This document shows positions 1 through 8,500 of a stretch of DNA of 64,000 bases, one piece after another (the first letter of the stretch is position 1; every line of letters begins with the position of its first letter). The stretch covers positions 992,001-1,056,000 of the forward strand of contig NZ_CP092488.2 of NCBI RefSeq assembly GCF_022430545.2. Direction: 5' to 3'. The notes beneath the pieces are model-generated. The model had not been told where the DNA came from. It made no database searches and saw only the letters and a list, made by a program, of their open reading frames with translations. The translations under genes were made by a program, and so were the position numbers. This DNA comes from Mycobacterium paraterrae (GTDB lineage: Bacteria > Actinomycetota > Actinomycetes > Mycobacteriales > Mycobacteriaceae).

Positions 1-1643
1 GCCAACCGCAGGACCCGGTTGTTGTCGGAATCGGTGACATAGACGTTGCCGCGTTGGTCTACCGCGACACCGTCGGGGTTGTTCAGGCCAGTGAACGGCA
101 GGACCGTGGGGGTGTTGGTGCCGGCCGGCAATTTCACCACTCGGTCGTTACCGCGATCGGCGACGTACACGCTTCCGGCGCTGTCCACCGCCACGCCTTC
201 GGGGTAGCTGAGGCCGCTGAACGGCAACTGGGTCTGGTTGTTCGAGCCAGCGGCCATCGAGACGACCCGGTGGTTGAAGTCGGTGACATACACCGTTCCC
301 GCCGAGTCGACGGCCACCGCCTGCGGCTGATAGAGCCCGGTGAACGGCAGCACGGTCGGGGTCTCCGAGCCCGGGGCGAGCTTCACTACGCGGCCGTACA
401 TGCCTTGATTGGTGACGTACACCGCGCCCGCGGAGTCGACCGCGACCCCGCCGGGCGACAGCCTGAAGTTGAGGCCGTTGAACGGCAGGACGTTCTGTCC
501 GCAGGACTGGCCGGGCGTTCCATTGTGTGGGCGCACCACATAGCCGAACACCGCGACGACGAGAACCGCGACAGCACCAAGGATCAGCCAGAGCTTGCGT
601 CGATCGCGTCGCCGCGGAGACGGGGCACTGAAATCGGGATGCGAGCTGGACGCCGCGACCGCATTCGGCGATGGACGATAGCTCCAGCCACCGGAGCCGA
701 CGGGTGGCGCCGAACCGCCACGGCTGACCGCCGGACGAATCATGGTGTGCGCATTGGCCGCATCCTCGGTGTGCTGCAGCATGCTCTCGGACTGGTGCTG
801 CTCGGGTGCGGTCAGCGCATGCAGAGCGGCGCTGGCGAGCTCGCCGGCGCTGCGGTAGCGGTCCTCGGGCTTCTTGGCCATGCCCTTGGCCACCACCTCA
901 TCCAGCGCCGCCGGCACCCGGCCGGGCCGCAGTTGGCTGGGCCGTGGGGCGGGCTCCAGCAAATGCGCGTGGACCAGTCGTTCGATGCTGTCGGCGCGAT
1001 ACGGCGGCGTGCCGGTGAGGCATTCGCCGAGCACACAGGCCAGCGAGTAGATGTCGGACTGATAGGTGACCTCGTTGCCGCTGAACCGCTCCGGGGCCAT
1101 GTAGTTGTAGGTCCCCATCGCCATCCCGGCCTGGGTGAGCCCGGGATCGGTTGCGGCGCGGGCAATCCCGAAGTCCACCAGGTACACGAAGTCGTCACCG
1201 GTGAGCAAGATGTTCTCGGGTTTCACGTCACGGTGCAAGATGCCGTTGGCGTGCGCGGCGTCGAGCGCGGAGGCGACCTGGCGCACAATCGCCACCGCTC
1301 GGGGTGGGCTCATCGGTCCGGTCCGCTTCAGCACCGCGGCAAGGCTGGATCCATCGATCAGCCGCATATCCAAGTACAGCTGGTCATTGATTTCGCCGTA
1401 GTCGTGGATCGGCACCACATGCGGTTCGGTCAATCGGCCCGCGGCGCCGGCCTCGCGTTGCATCCTGGCCCGGAACAGCGGGTCGTCGGAGAACTGCGGC
1501 GAGATCAGCTTGAGCGCGACGATCCGCCCCTTGCGGGTGTCCTCGGCTTCGTAGACCTCGCCCATGCCGCCGCGTCCCAGCAGGCGGGTGAGGCGATACG
1601 GCCCGAACCAGGATCCGACGCGGGTGTAACCGGTGCTTGTCAT
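1..1643 (-). CDS. pknD: Serine/threonine protein kinase PknD, C-terminus cut by the window edge
   Basis: Transmembrane receptor-type Ser/Thr kinase. The visible 547 residues begin with a Hanks kinase domain: glycine loop LGRGGMGEV (residues 22-30), lysine 45 in VALK, HRDVKPEN (137-144), DFG (157-159) and APE (183-185). A low-complexity linker follows, then one membrane segment at about 351-370 and an extracytoplasmic beta-propeller starting near 382, with at least four NHL blades repeating GVAVDSAGxVYV. The start ATG overlaps the stop of the upstream pstS by 4 bp (ATGA), so the two are translationally coupled, as in M. tuberculosis pknD-pstS2 (Rv0931c-Rv0932c). The family is linked to sensing of extracellular cues, possibly phosphate; that role is inferred from the operon. 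Confidence 0.95.
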   Translation of the reverse strand, partial: MTSTGYTRVGSWFGPYRLTRLLGRGGMGEVYEAEDTRKGRIVALKLISPQFSDDPLFRARMQREAGAAGRLTEPHVVPIHDYGEINDQLYLDMRLIDGSSLAAVLKRTGPMSPPRAVAIVRQVASALDAAHANGILHRDVKPENILLTGDDFVYLVDFGIARAATDPGLTQAGMAMGTYNYMAPERFSGNEVTYQSDIYSLACVLGECLTGTPPYRADSIERLVHAHLLEPAPRPSQLRPGRVPAALDEVVAKGMAKKPEDRYRSAGELASAALHALTAPEQHQSESMLQHTEDAANAHTMIRPAVSRGGSAPPVGSGGWSYRPSPNAVAASSSHPDFSAPSPRRRDRRKLWLILGAVAVLVVAVFGYVVRPHNGTPGQSCGQNVLPFNGLNFRLSPGGVAVDSAGAVYVTNQGMYGRVVKLAPGSETPTVLPFTGLYQPQAVAVDSAGTVYVTDFNHRVVSMAAGSNNQTQLPFSGLSYPEGVAVDSAGSVYVADRGNDRVVKLPAGTNTPTVLPFTGLNNPDGVAVDQRGNVYVTDSDNNRVLRL

Positions 1644-2764
1644 GAGATTCCGTTCACCGCCGCGGACAATTTCGACTGGAAAGAGCTGGGAATCGGGATG
1701 TAACCGTATTGGTCTAGCCCGTCCTGGCCGGCCCCGATTGTGGCTTGCATGAACGCCTTGACCGCCGCGCCGGTCGCCGCGTCGGGATATTTCGAACACA
1801 CGATCTCGTAGGTCGCGAGCACGATCGGGTAGGCGCCGGCCTGTGACGGCTTGTAAAACGACGAGGTGTCGACCACCAGATCGTTGCCCTGGCCGGCGAA
1901 CTTGGCACCGGCGATGGTCTTGGCGACCGAGTCGGTGGTGATGGTCACCGGACTGGGACCGGCCGACGTCACGATCTGCGCCATGCTCAGCTGATGGCCG
2001 ACGGCGAACGACCACTCGTTATAGGTGATCGACCCGTTGGTCGACCGCAGCGCCGCCGACGTGCCCTCGTTGCCCGTCGCGCCCTGACCGACGCCTCCGT
2101 CGAACGTCTCGTCGGTGCCCTTGCCCCAGGCACCGTCGGAAGCGGCGTCGAGATACTTCTGAAAGTTGTAGGTGGTGCCTGATTTGTCGTCGCGGAAGAC
2201 CACGTTGATCGGTGTCGCCGGCAGCTTGGCGTCGGCGTTGAGCGCCTTGATGGCCGGGTCGTCCCACATGGTGATCGTTCCGTTGAAGATCTTCGCGGTG
2301 GTCGGACCGTCAAGGTTCAGCGTGCTCACGCCGTCGAGGTTGTAGGTGACCGCGATCGGGCCGAACACGGCGGGCAGGTCCCATGCTGGTGAACCGCAGC
2401 GGCGCTGGGCCTTGTCGGGCTCGTCTTTGCCCGGGTCGAGCGGTTTGTCGGAGCCGCCGAGATCGGTCTCGTTGTTGACGAACTGCTGCACACCGGCACC
2501 TGAGCCGTTGGCGTCGTAGTCCAGGGTGTAGCCGGGGCAGGCGCGAATGTAGGCATACACGAACTGCTCGATCGCATTGGTCTGCGCGGTCGAGCCGCTG
2601 GCCTGCAGTTTCTTCTTGCCGCCGCAGTTGACGGGGATCGACGCCGGCCCGGAACCCGAGGTCGAGGTGCTGTTGCTGCTGCCGCACGCGGACAGCACCA
2701 GGGCCGCGACGACCAGCAGGCTCAGCACCGTGGTACATCGGACGGTCTTCGACAGGGGGTCCAC
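1640..2764 (-). CDS. pstS2: Phosphate-binding lipoprotein PstS (PstS2-like)
   Basis: Periplasmic phosphate-binding component of the Pst ABC importer, anchored as a lipoprotein. The 374-residue protein has a signal peptide with lipobox LSAC near residue 27, a Ser/Thr-rich linker, and PstS signatures including GSTAQ near the N-terminus, the ligand-loop motif DKSGTTYNFQKYL and a C-terminal PIVLATYEIVC. It starts at a GTG; a second GTG a few codons in would also keep the lipobox. It is coupled to pknD, and no permease or ATPase gene sits beside it, so it may act as a receptor for PknD or as an accessory binding protein for the pst operon at the right of the window. It is distinct from the PstS at 59952-61049. 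Confidence 0.93.
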   Translation of the reverse strand: MDPLSKTVRCTTVLSLLVVAALVLSACGSSNSTSTSGSGPASIPVNCGGKKKLQASGSTAQTNAIEQFVYAYIRACPGYTLDYDANGSGAGVQQFVNNETDLGGSDKPLDPGKDEPDKAQRRCGSPAWDLPAVFGPIAVTYNLDGVSTLNLDGPTTAKIFNGTITMWDDPAIKALNADAKLPATPINVVFRDDKSGTTYNFQKYLDAASDGAWGKGTDETFDGGVGQGATGNEGTSAALRSTNGSITYNEWSFAVGHQLSMAQIVTSAGPSPVTITTDSVAKTIAGAKFAGQGNDLVVDTSSFYKPSQAGAYPIVLATYEIVCSKYPDAATGAAVKAFMQATIGAGQDGLDQYGYIPIPSSFQSKLSAAVNGIS

Positions 2765-2836
2765 AGTTAACAGGAAACCGCGCCGAGCTTAATGAAAGAT
2801 GAATGCGAGCTTGGTGCCGGCTTTGCGTGCGACCAA

Positions 2837-3664
2837 TCAGCCCTGGATATCGGCCCAAAAGCGCAGGACAACCGAGGCCAAGTCCTCTGGCTGCTCGATC
2901 TGCGGGCAGTGGCCCGCGGCGTCGATCACCGCAGACCGTCCATGCGGCAGCTGATCGGCGATCTCCTTCGCCCATCCAGGCGGCAATAGTTTGTCCCCGG
3001 CCCCTTCGACGATCAGGGCCGGGACGGCGACACGTTCGTACGCGCGTGTGCTCGACGGACTAGGTGGCGGCGGTGCACCGGGCCGGCGGAAGCGGGCCGC
3101 AGCCAGCGTCTCCCAGGCCCCGGGCGCGATGCTGGATTCATACCGGCGCCGGACATAGTCCTCGTCGGCCGGATACTTGGGGTCAAGGAAAAGCGCCTCG
3201 ACGATCAGGCGCATCGCGGGAAGGCTGGCGTCGTAGTCGTAGAGCGCTTGCATGTGCTGGTTGCGCTGGATCTCACCACCGCCGCAGATCGCCACCAGGC
3301 TGCGCATCGGCAGCAGCGGGAGGTCCGAGGTGGCATCGACGAGCAGGTTGATCGCACCCATCGAATTGCCAACGAAGTGCGCCGAGCCGATGCCGAGTTG
3401 TTCACAGAACCGGGCTATGTGGCGGATCCGCATCCCACGGCCGTCGTTGAAGTCGAGGACTTTGGCCGAGCCTCCGAAGCCGAGCATGTCGGGCGCCAAC
3501 ACGCGGTAGCGCTCGGCCAGCGCCGGTAATGTTGCTTCCCAACCGATTTCGGCGCTGACGCCGAACTCGCCGCCGTGGAGCAAGACGACCGGGTCGCCGT
3601 GGCCGGCCTCCAGGTATTGCGTGGTCAAGCCATCGATCGTGGTTGTCCTGCGGTAGATCTCCAC
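2837..3664 (-). CDS. Alpha/beta hydrolase, MhpC-like
   Basis: Alpha/beta-hydrolase fold enzyme of 275 residues, last gene of the eight-gene minus-strand operon. The oxyanion segment is LLHGG (residues 28-32), the nucleophile Ser101 lies in GNSMG, a probable acid Asp follows in GAGDK and the catalytic His252 lies in GHCPQ. The organisation resembles meta-cleavage-product C-C hydrolases such as MhpC and HsaD. The GTG start overlaps the stop of the cyclase gene by one base (TAGTG), which indicates coupled translation. A second hydrolase of the same type opens the operon at 11937, so this one may act on a later or different ring-opened intermediate. The exact substrate cannot be read from the sequence. 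Confidence 0.85.
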   Translation of the reverse strand: MEIYRRTTTIDGLTTQYLEAGHGDPVVLLHGGEFGVSAEIGWEATLPALAERYRVLAPDMLGFGGSAKVLDFNDGRGMRIRHIARFCEQLGIGSAHFVGNSMGAINLLVDATSDLPLLPMRSLVAICGGGEIQRNQHMQALYDYDASLPAMRLIVEALFLDPKYPADEDYVRRRYESSIAPGAWETLAAARFRRPGAPPPPSPSSTRAYERVAVPALIVEGAGDKLLPPGWAKEIADQLPHGRSAVIDAAGHCPQIEQPEDLASVVLRFWADIQG

Positions 3665-4653
3665 TATTTGATCGCTATCGGGTTAACTGGCGAGCCGACC
3701 GCGCCGGTGAACCTCAGGGGAGGCGCGACGAGCTGGAACTCGTAGACGCCGTCCGCGGCGCAGTCCGCGGCCAGCGCGTTGAGATCCCAATACTCACCGA
3801 GCATCAATCCCATGTCGCGAAGACACAGCATGTGCATCGGCATGAAGGTTCCCGTCACCCCCGAAACCGGGTCTTCGACCATCAGGTTATCGGCGGCCAC
3901 CGCGGCGACATCGTGGTCGTGCAACCAGGATGCGCACAGCCAGTCCAGGCCCGAGCCGGGTTCGCCGCCGTTCCCGGTCTCGACAAACCGTGCCCACCAA
4001 CCGGTTCTGACCAGGACGATGTCACCGCGTCCGATCGTCACGCGCTGCGCGCGGGCCACCTCGTCCAGTTCCTCTGTGGTGATCGGATTTCCCAATTCGA
4101 TGAACGTCGGCACACCGCGATGCCGCGCGACGTCGAGCAGGACGCCGCGTGAGGTGATGCCCTTGCCGTCGACCTTGTCGATGCCGCAGTGCCGCGCGCC
4201 GAAGCTGGTCACCGAGTCGGCGGGAAAGCCGTTGTACAGCTTGTCCTCGTAGTAGACGTGGGACAGCGCATCCCACTGGGTGGCGCACTGCAACGGCATG
4301 ACGATCATGTCGTCGTTGAAGCGGAACAGGTCGTCTTGAAAGTAATTCCCCATGTCCTGGGCGCTAGGGTTGCCGACCCATTCCGGGCCGAAGCGCGGTA
4401 GCGAATACGCGTCGCCACCGTCCACGGTCATGGTGTGAATCGGGTTGTGCCGAAACTTGAATGCTCCCTGGGGTCCTGAGGATCCGAAGTCGACGCCGAG
4501 TGGAAAGACCTTGCCGCGCTTGACCAAACCGGCCGCCTCTGCGACCTTCTCCGGAGTGATGAAGTTCAGCGTTCCGAGCTCGTCGTCGTCACCCCAACGC
4601 CCCCAGTTGGACACCTCGGCGGACACCCGGCGGAAATCGGTCAGGCTGGCCAC
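3664..4653 (-). CDS. Cyclase-family (kynurenine formamidase-like) metal hydrolase
   Basis: Putative metal-dependent hydrolase of the cyclase superfamily, 329 residues. The family metal motif HxGTHxDxPxH appears in the diverged actinobacterial form QCATQWDALSH, followed by YNG and an internal GRGDIVLVRTGW that is usual in the family. Such enzymes hydrolyse amides, lactones or activated ring ketones. The GTG start lies 13 bp inside the end of the upstream SDR gene and its stop touches the next gene, so it is deep within the operon. In a ring-degradation cluster a lactone or cyclic-ketone hydrolase is plausible; this is inference from context. The replacement of the first motif histidine by glutamine is seen directly and could alter metal binding. 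Confidence 0.82.
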   Translation of the reverse strand: MASLTDFRRVSAEVSNWGRWGDDDELGTLNFITPEKVAEAAGLVKRGKVFPLGVDFGSSGPQGAFKFRHNPIHTMTVDGGDAYSLPRFGPEWVGNPSAQDMGNYFQDDLFRFNDDMIVMPLQCATQWDALSHVYYEDKLYNGFPADSVTSFGARHCGIDKVDGKGITSRGVLLDVARHRGVPTFIELGNPITTEELDEVARAQRVTIGRGDIVLVRTGWWARFVETGNGGEPGSGLDWLCASWLHDHDVAAVAADNLMVEDPVSGVTGTFMPMHMLCLRDMGLMLGEYWDLNALAADCAADGVYEFQLVAPPLRFTGAVGSPVNPIAIK

Positions 4654-5471
4654 ACTGCTTGCCCTTCCTCGAGTTCACGTGCCACTGCTGAGCCGATGTT
4701 GCCGCCGTCGACCCACAGTATGTGGCCCGAAATATAGCTGGCGGCCTGGCTATTCAGGAACACCAACGCGGCAGCCTGTTCGGCGGGGGTCGATACCCGG
4801 CCCAACGGCTTGGGGATGTCGTCGAGGTAGTCCTGGCCGTAGGCCGCGCGCAGTTGGTCGAGGATCGGGGTTTCGGTAACCCCGGGTCCGGTGCAGTTGA
4901 TCCGGATGCCTCGGGCACCGAGATCCGCCGTCTTGCTCATGGTGTAGAGGATGATCGCTTCTTTGGACAATCGATAGCCGCCGTCGGCCAGTGCCTCGGG
5001 ATGGCTGGTGCACCAGTCGATTCCGTCGGGCATCGAGCGCGTGCGCAGTAGGCCTGCTGTCACATCCTGGTTCCGACGGTATTCCCTCGCGGCGAGCGAC
5101 GAGACGCTTACGATCGACGAGCCGACGGGCATCGATTCCACCAGTGCCTCGGTGATGTGGCGCAGGCCGAGGAAGTTGATCGTGACGACCAGCAGCGGAT
5201 CGCCGATACCGGACGATACCCCGGCGACGTTGAACAACACGTCGACCCGGCCGCCCACTGACTCCACCGCGCGGTCGATCGATGACGGGTCGGTGAGATC
5301 TGTCGCGTGGAACTCCGCGACGTCAGCCGTTGGCAGTTGCTTGTCCAGCCCGACGACGTGCGCGCCCAATTCGGTGAGCTGGCGCGCTACATGCGCGCCG
5401 ATGCCGGACGCACACCCGGTGACAACCGCGCGCCGGCCGTCGTAGCGCCACAGCTCGTCGATCTGCCCCAA
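4641..5471 (-). CDS. Short-chain dehydrogenase/reductase (3-alpha-HSD-like)
   Basis: NAD(P)-dependent SDR of 276 residues. The cofactor loop is TGCASGIG (residues 18-25), the NAG-type motif is replaced by NVAG, and the catalytic residues are a Ser in VSVSS and the YRLSK tetrad segment. An insertion before the catalytic Tyr is typical of coniferyl-alcohol or 3-alpha-hydroxysteroid dehydrogenase-like members. The only upstream start in frame is a TTG three bases after the stop of the luciferase-like gene. It probably interconverts a hydroxyl and a ketone on an alicyclic intermediate made by this operon. The substrate is inferred only from the neighbouring KstD-like and ring-cleavage enzymes. 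Confidence 0.87.
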   Translation of the reverse strand: MGQIDELWRYDGRRAVVTGCASGIGAHVARQLTELGAHVVGLDKQLPTADVAEFHATDLTDPSSIDRAVESVGGRVDVLFNVAGVSSGIGDPLLVVTINFLGLRHITEALVESMPVGSSIVSVSSLAAREYRRNQDVTAGLLRTRSMPDGIDWCTSHPEALADGGYRLSKEAIILYTMSKTADLGARGIRINCTGPGVTETPILDQLRAAYGQDYLDDIPKPLGRVSTPAEQAAALVFLNSQAASYISGHILWVDGGNIGSAVARELEEGQAVWPA

Positions 5472-5474
5472 CGA

Positions 5475-6779
5475 CTACTTCTTCGACTCGTCTTTGAGCC
5501 GGCGTGCGGCCTGCACGCGCCCCTCGTTGATCTCGGCCATCGCTTCGGGAATCTCGCTCGCGGTGAACTTTCCGCCGCGGCCGGTCGGCAGACCACCGAA
5601 GGAATAGCTCTCGTCGAATGCGGGCGTGGTTGGCTCGGGCCGGCGTGCCTCGATCTTCTCGACGACTGGCTCCAGCCGCTTGGCCTTCTCGGCGACCGCT
5701 CTCTGATCGCGCTCGATGAACTCGGGCAGTACTTCTTTGCCCATCAGCTCGATGGATTCCATCGTGCCTTCGTGGCTGCGCGGATTGAGCAGCAGGATGA
5801 TCTCGTCGACACCGCTTTCCTCGTAGCCACGGAGGAATTCGCGCACGGTGGCCGGCGAGCCGATCGCGCCACGTCCCGGACCGTAGGCCAGCGTCGGATC
5901 CTTTTCGCACTCTTCGAGATAACGTTGCCAGACCCCGGTCCGACCTGGGGTGTGGACCCCGGTCATGTAGTAGTGCATGATGCCGAACGAGAAGAAGCCG
6001 CCGCCCATACCGAGGCGCTGCACCGCCTGCTCGTCGGTTTTGGCGACCATCATCGACAGGTCACCGCCGATCGCGAGGATGTTCGGGTTGATCGCGGGCG
6101 TGACCGGCACACCGACCTCTTCGAGTTCTTTGTAGTAACCATTCACCCGCTCGGTCAACGGTCCCGGGCCCGTGTAGGCGAAACTCAATGCGCCGAGGCA
6201 TTTCTGGGCTGCCATCTGCACCGAAGCCGGTCGGGTGCAGGCTACCCACACCGGGGGATGCGGTTTCTGCAGCGGCTTGGGCACGACGTTGCGGGCCGGC
6301 ATCTGGATGTGCTCACCGGAGAACCCGGAGAACGGCTCCTCGGTCATGCAGCGGATGGACACCTCGAGCGCCTCTTCCCACTGCGCGCGCTTGTCGGCGG
6401 GGTCGATGTTGAAGCCGCCCAGTTCACCGATCGACGATGATTCGCCGGTGCCGAATTCCACTCGGCCATCGGAGATCAGGTCGAGGGTCGCGATTCGCTC
6501 GGCGACCCGCGCCGGGTGGTTGACCGCCGGCGGCAGGTGCATGATGCCGAAGCCAAGCCGAATGTCTTTGGTGCGCTGGCTCGCTCCGGCTAAGAACATC
6601 TCCGGCGCGGTGGAGTGACAGTACTCCTCGAGGAAGTGGTGCTCGGTCAGCCAGACGGTGGAAAAGCCGGCCTTGTCGGCCGCCTCGACCTCGTCCATGG
6701 CGTCCTTGAGCAGCAGGTGCTCGTCGTCATCCGACCACGGTCGGGGCAGGGCGAATTCGTAGAACAGCGAGATCTTCAA
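5475..6779 (-). CDS. Luciferase-like (LLM class) flavin-dependent monooxygenase
   Basis: Bacterial-luciferase fold oxidoreductase of 434 residues, longer than usual because of a charged C-terminal tail after about residue 360. Conserved LLM features include TVWLTEHHF near residue 40, RLGFGIMHLPPAVNHP around 94-109 and RVEFGTGESS. These enzymes use reduced FMN or F420 to oxygenate or reduce substrates. The start codon is TTG, preceded by GGAGG six bases upstream, and it overlaps the stop of the KstD-like gene by 4 bp. Its place between a dehydrogenase and an SDR suggests oxygenation of a ring intermediate, for example a Baeyer-Villiger or hydroxylation step; the cofactor is not decided by sequence alone. 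Confidence 0.85.
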   Translation of the reverse strand: MKISLFYEFALPRPWSDDDEHLLLKDAMDEVEAADKAGFSTVWLTEHHFLEEYCHSTAPEMFLAGASQRTKDIRLGFGIMHLPPAVNHPARVAERIATLDLISDGRVEFGTGESSSIGELGGFNIDPADKRAQWEEALEVSIRCMTEEPFSGFSGEHIQMPARNVVPKPLQKPHPPVWVACTRPASVQMAAQKCLGALSFAYTGPGPLTERVNGYYKELEEVGVPVTPAINPNILAIGGDLSMMVAKTDEQAVQRLGMGGGFFSFGIMHYYMTGVHTPGRTGVWQRYLEECEKDPTLAYGPGRGAIGSPATVREFLRGYEESGVDEIILLLNPRSHEGTMESIELMGKEVLPEFIERDQRAVAEKAKRLEPVVEKIEARRPEPTTPAFDESYSFGGLPTGRGGKFTASEIPEAMAEINEGRVQAARRLKDESKK

Positions 6780-8500
6780 CTGGTACCTCCCGGAACACTC
6801 GGTTGTTGTTGGCTATGGCTGACAAGGTGTTTGGCTGCGACGTAGCCGAAAGTCATCGCGGGTCCGATAGTGGCGCCGGCTCCGGCGTAGCTTCTGCCCA
6901 TGACCGCCGACGAGGCGTTGCCCACGGCGTAGAGCCCGCGGACCACGGTGTCGTCGGCGCGCAGCACGCGCGCGTATTCGTCGGTGCGCAGACCGCCCGA
7001 CGTGCCCAGGTCGCCGAGAACCATCCGGAATGCGTAGTACGGCGGCTTGCCCAGCGGATAGAGGTTGGGGTTGGGCAGCGTGGGATCACCGTAGTAGTTG
7101 TCGTAAACGCTGTCGCCCCGGTTGAAGTCGTCGTCGTGGCCCTTATCTGCCAGCTCGTTGAAACGTGTAGCGGTGCGACATAATTCACCGGGCGGCACGC
7201 TGATCTTGGCCGCCAGCTCGTCCCACGTGTCGGCCGCCTTGACCACGCCGGATTCCAGCCAAGTCTTGGGGATTTTACGGCCGGTGGGTACCGGTGCGAA
7301 CGGGATCTTCGGAATCGGCAGGTGGCCAGCCACCACGTAGCGCAAAAAGGATCGGTGGTCGGTGATGAGCCAGCATGGGATGTGGGTGACGCCCGATTTC
7401 TGGCCTTCGATCATCGCGTGGCCGAAGTCCATATACGGGGCGGCCTCGTTGATGAACCGTTTGCCGGCGCCGTTGACGATGAACTGCGACGGCATCATCC
7501 GCTCGTTGAGCATGAACTGCATTCGCCCGTCCGGCCACTGGATCGCCGGGAACCACCAGGCTTCGTCCAGCATGTCGGCGGCGGCCCCGATCTGCTGGCC
7601 CGCCCGGATGCCGTCGCCGGTGGCCGAGGGGTTGCCGAAGCTCCAGTCCTGGTCGAGCGTCGGTTGGTGTTCTTTGCGCCAGGCCATGTCGTGGTCGAAT
7701 CCGCCGGTCGCGACGATCACGCCGCGGCGTGCGCCGATGCGTTGCGGTCGACCGTTTTTCAGAACCACGGCGCCCACCACCGACCCGTCGTCGGTGAGCA
7801 GTTGCGTCATCGGTGTGTCCAGCCACAGCGGGATGCCCCGGTCCTTTAGCGCCAGACGCAGCCGTGCGGCCAGTGACTGGCCGATGGCGGCCATCCGGTC
7901 ACCGAAGACACGGGCCCGGACCATCCGCCAGACCAGCTTCACCAGCACACCCTTGCCCGCCCAGGACTGCCGCACCTGGTAGAACGAGCGAAGCTCCTTG
8001 ATTCCACGAGGTGCCAACGCCAGCGGCGTGAGGAGATTCTGCTCTTCGTCGCCCAGTACGCGCAGGTCGATCGGCGGGACGTTGATGGTGCTGCCGAGTT
8101 CGGACCCCCCGGGAAGTTCCGGGTAGTAGTCGGCGTACCCGGGCTTCCAGACGAATTCCAGCCATGGACTGAGCTTTTCGAGGAACTCCATCATCTCCGG
8201 CGCCGCGTCGACGTACTGCCGGATTCGGGCGTCGCTGACCAGGCCGTCGGTGATGCGCCTCAGGTAGTCGACGACCTCGTCGGGATCGGGTGTGTAGCCG
8301 GCCCGTCGTTGCGCGGGCGCTCCCGGTACCCAGATGCCGCCGCCGGACAGCGCGGTGGATCCGCCGAATTGGCTGGACTTCTCGACGATCAGGGTGGACA
8401 GGCCCGACGCGTCGGCGGCCAGCGCTGCGGTCATGCCCCCGCCGCCGGAGCCGATCACCAGCACGTCGACGGTGCTGTCGAAGGACGCTGAGCTGGTCAC
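6776..8500 (-). CDS. FAD-dependent 3-ketosteroid delta1-dehydrogenase-like enzyme
   Basis: Flavoprotein of the fumarate reductase/KstD family, 574 residues from the GTG at 8500. The N-terminus has the Rossmann motif GSGGGG followed by EKSSQFGGSTALSGGG, and the C-terminus has PPYYAFRMVLGDLGTSGGLRTD, matching the KstD segment that carries the catalytic Tyr and oxyanion Gly, and then YAVGN and GAGATIGPAM for FAD binding. KstD enzymes remove hydrogens next to a ring ketone, often leading to aromatisation. The GTG overlaps the stop of the dioxygenase gene by 4 bp. A longer open frame continues to 8674 but would run far into that gene, so 8500 is preferred. Whether the substrate is a steroid or a simpler cyclohexenone is unknown. 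Confidence 0.88.
   Translation of the reverse strand: MTSSASFDSTVDVLVIGSGGGGMTAALAADASGLSTLIVEKSSQFGGSTALSGGGIWVPGAPAQRRAGYTPDPDEVVDYLRRITDGLVSDARIRQYVDAAPEMMEFLEKLSPWLEFVWKPGYADYYPELPGGSELGSTINVPPIDLRVLGDEEQNLLTPLALAPRGIKELRSFYQVRQSWAGKGVLVKLVWRMVRARVFGDRMAAIGQSLAARLRLALKDRGIPLWLDTPMTQLLTDDGSVVGAVVLKNGRPQRIGARRGVIVATGGFDHDMAWRKEHQPTLDQDWSFGNPSATGDGIRAGQQIGAAADMLDEAWWFPAIQWPDGRMQFMLNERMMPSQFIVNGAGKRFINEAAPYMDFGHAMIEGQKSGVTHIPCWLITDHRSFLRYVVAGHLPIPKIPFAPVPTGRKIPKTWLESGVVKAADTWDELAAKISVPPGELCRTATRFNELADKGHDDDFNRGDSVYDNYYGDPTLPNPNLYPLGKPPYYAFRMVLGDLGTSGGLRTDEYARVLRADDTVVRGLYAVGNASSAVMGRSYAGAGATIGPAMTFGYVAAKHLVSHSQQQPSVPGGTS

Noticed and set aside
54..1703. A 549-codon plus-strand open frame
   Set aside because: It is antisense to pknD, whose kinase and NHL motifs are unmistakable on the minus strand; long mirror frames are expected in GC-rich DNA.
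2765..2836. Possible Pho box (TTCATCTTTCAT) before pstS2
   Set aside because: The TTCAT repeats are 7 bp apart, not the 11 bp needed for a RegX3/PhoB-type box.
5307..6440. A 377-codon plus-strand open frame
   Set aside because: Antisense to the LLM and SDR genes of the catabolic operon; no domain or ribosome site.
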